This document shows positions 27,486 to 28,163 of a stretch of DNA of 28,163 nucleotides, piece after piece (position 1 is the stretch's first letter; every line of letters begins with the position of its first letter). Where the stretch lies: positions 1 through 28,163 of the forward strand of contig PWGH01000105.1 of the NCBI GenBank assembly GCA_003555285.1, in the 5' to 3' direction. The notes under the pieces are model-generated. The model was not told the DNA's origin, searched no databases, and saw nothing but the letters and a program-made list of their open reading frames with translations. The position numbers were made by a program, and so were the translations under genes. The DNA is from Thioalkalivibrio sp. Lineage in GTDB: Bacteria; Pseudomonadota; Gammaproteobacteria; Ectothiorhodospirales; Ectothiorhodospiraceae.

Positions 27486-27496
27486 GAAACACCGGG

Positions 27497-28163
27497 TCAG
27501 AGCCAGGCACGGATGCGTTGGGCCCATTCGTCGGCAAACTGCCCGAGGGCCTGGATCGGGCGCTGCAGGTAATCCGCGGCGGTCGCCTCCAGTCGGGCGG
27601 GATCCGCGGCCAGCATCTCCACCTGGACCCAGCCGTTGAAGGGCCGAGCCAGCGTCCAGTGGGGGTCGTCGATCTCGCAATTGGGCTGCCGGTAATGCAA
27701 GGCCGGCCGGGCCTTGATCAGTGCATGTTCGACCGGGGCGGCCATTACGCGGTCCCGGTCGATGGTCGCGAACAGCGGCAACAGGTCGAGCGGGCGGTTC
27801 CGGGTCGGGTTGTGCACCAGGTACTCGTCGATCAGCTGCGGCATGTCCGGCTGGTACCCGGGTTGCAGGATCTGCCGCACATACGGCCCCGGGAAGGGCT
27901 TGACGAAGGGCGAGAGCTGCCGGGCCAAGTCGAGGGCCTCGGCCTTCACCAGGGCCTCGTAGAGTAGAACGAAGGCCCTGAGGACGGCCGCGATCCAGTC
28001 GGCCTCCAGGCTGTGGGCCTCGATATTCAGTTGCAGCCCGAAGGCATACAGCAGCGAAGACTGGGTGCCGCGCGCGCCGTGGCGCTGCAGGGCCGCACGC
28101 ATCCGTTCGAGGCGCGGCAGGGCTTCCGGGGGCATCGGCGGTGCGACAATCTCGTGTGGCACG
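27497..28163 (-). CDS. Amidoligase-like protein, C-terminal part (cut by window edge)
   Basis: About 222 residues are visible; the frame stays open to the right edge, so the N-terminal part is missing. Internal features fit the Amidoligase_2 family (glutamine synthetase-like fold): GTQSSLLYAFGLQLNIEAHSL near the visible start, RNRPLDLLPLFATIDRDRV, then RPALHYRQPNCEIDDPHWTLA and FNGWVQVEMLAADPARL. Such enzymes are predicted to make amide or peptide bonds using ATP and are often paired with class-I amidotransferases, as here (stop followed closely by the amidotransferase frame). I recognise the family from pattern memory; the reaction is unknown. Confidence 0.75.
   Translation of the reverse strand, partial: VPHEIVAPPMPPEALPRLERMRAALQRHGARGTQSSLLYAFGLQLNIEAHSLEADWIAAVLRAFVLLYEALVKAEALDLARQLSPFVKPFPGPYVRQILQPGYQPDMPQLIDEYLVHNPTRNRPLDLLPLFATIDRDRVMAAPVEHALIKARPALHYRQPNCEIDDPHWTLARPFNGWVQVEMLAADPARLEATAADYLQRPIQALGQFADEWAQRIRAWL

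Overview
The window is high-GC chromosomal DNA from a gammaproteobacterium. The best fit is the Chromatiales/Ectothiorhodospiraceae area. This placement rests on gene order and protein resemblance only. Two gene strings typical of that group are present: dprA-smg-topA-tsaC-hemF-hemB-aroE on the minus strand, and def-fmt-rsmB-DUF4390-ntrY-ntrX-trkA on the plus strand. E. coli keeps a related order (rsmB-fmt-def-dprA-smg-yrdD-tsaC-aroE). Coding density is very high. I see no tRNA, rRNA, CRISPR array, transposase or phage gene.

Layout. Positions 1-173 hold a strongly structured non-coding stretch in front of radC (plus). Positions 915-3874 (minus) are a biotin operon: a small membrane protein, bioB, an unrecognised 90-residue protein and bioF, largely translationally coupled. 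comF (plus) diverges from it and meets ubiA (minus). Next on the minus strand is a gene for an OmpA-like glycine-zipper lipoprotein. Reading against the coordinates, 15587 down to 6453 is a long minus-strand housekeeping run: LysM lipoprotein, dprA, smg, topA, tsaC, hemF, hemB, aroE. A 313-base divergent intergenic region (15588-15900) separates it from the plus-strand run def, fmt, rsmB, DUF4390, ntrY, ntrX, trkA. After that come a small TPR protein, a lipid A-type acyltransferase and msrA. The right end (minus) carries a class-I glutamine amidotransferase behind the C-terminal part of an amidoligase-like gene that runs off the window.

How the genes work together. def and fmt handle the formyl group of initiator Met. 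rsmB and tsaC modify rRNA and tRNA. hemF and hemB serve heme synthesis, ubiA ubiquinone, aroE aromatic amino acids, and bioB/bioF biotin. dprA, comF and radC are DNA uptake or repair-associated. ntrY/ntrX form a two-component system next to the potassium-channel regulator trkA.

Most of the window is ordinary core genome. The points most worth a second look are: (1) the 76-base nested inverted-repeat element at the left edge; (2) the amidoligase plus glutamine amidotransferase pair at the right edge, a predicted peptide/amide-ligation pair without a settled function; (3) several short tandem repeats, most with a 15-base period inside coding termini and others (14 and 16 bases) between genes; and (4) changed residues at conserved positions in TsaC and MsrA.
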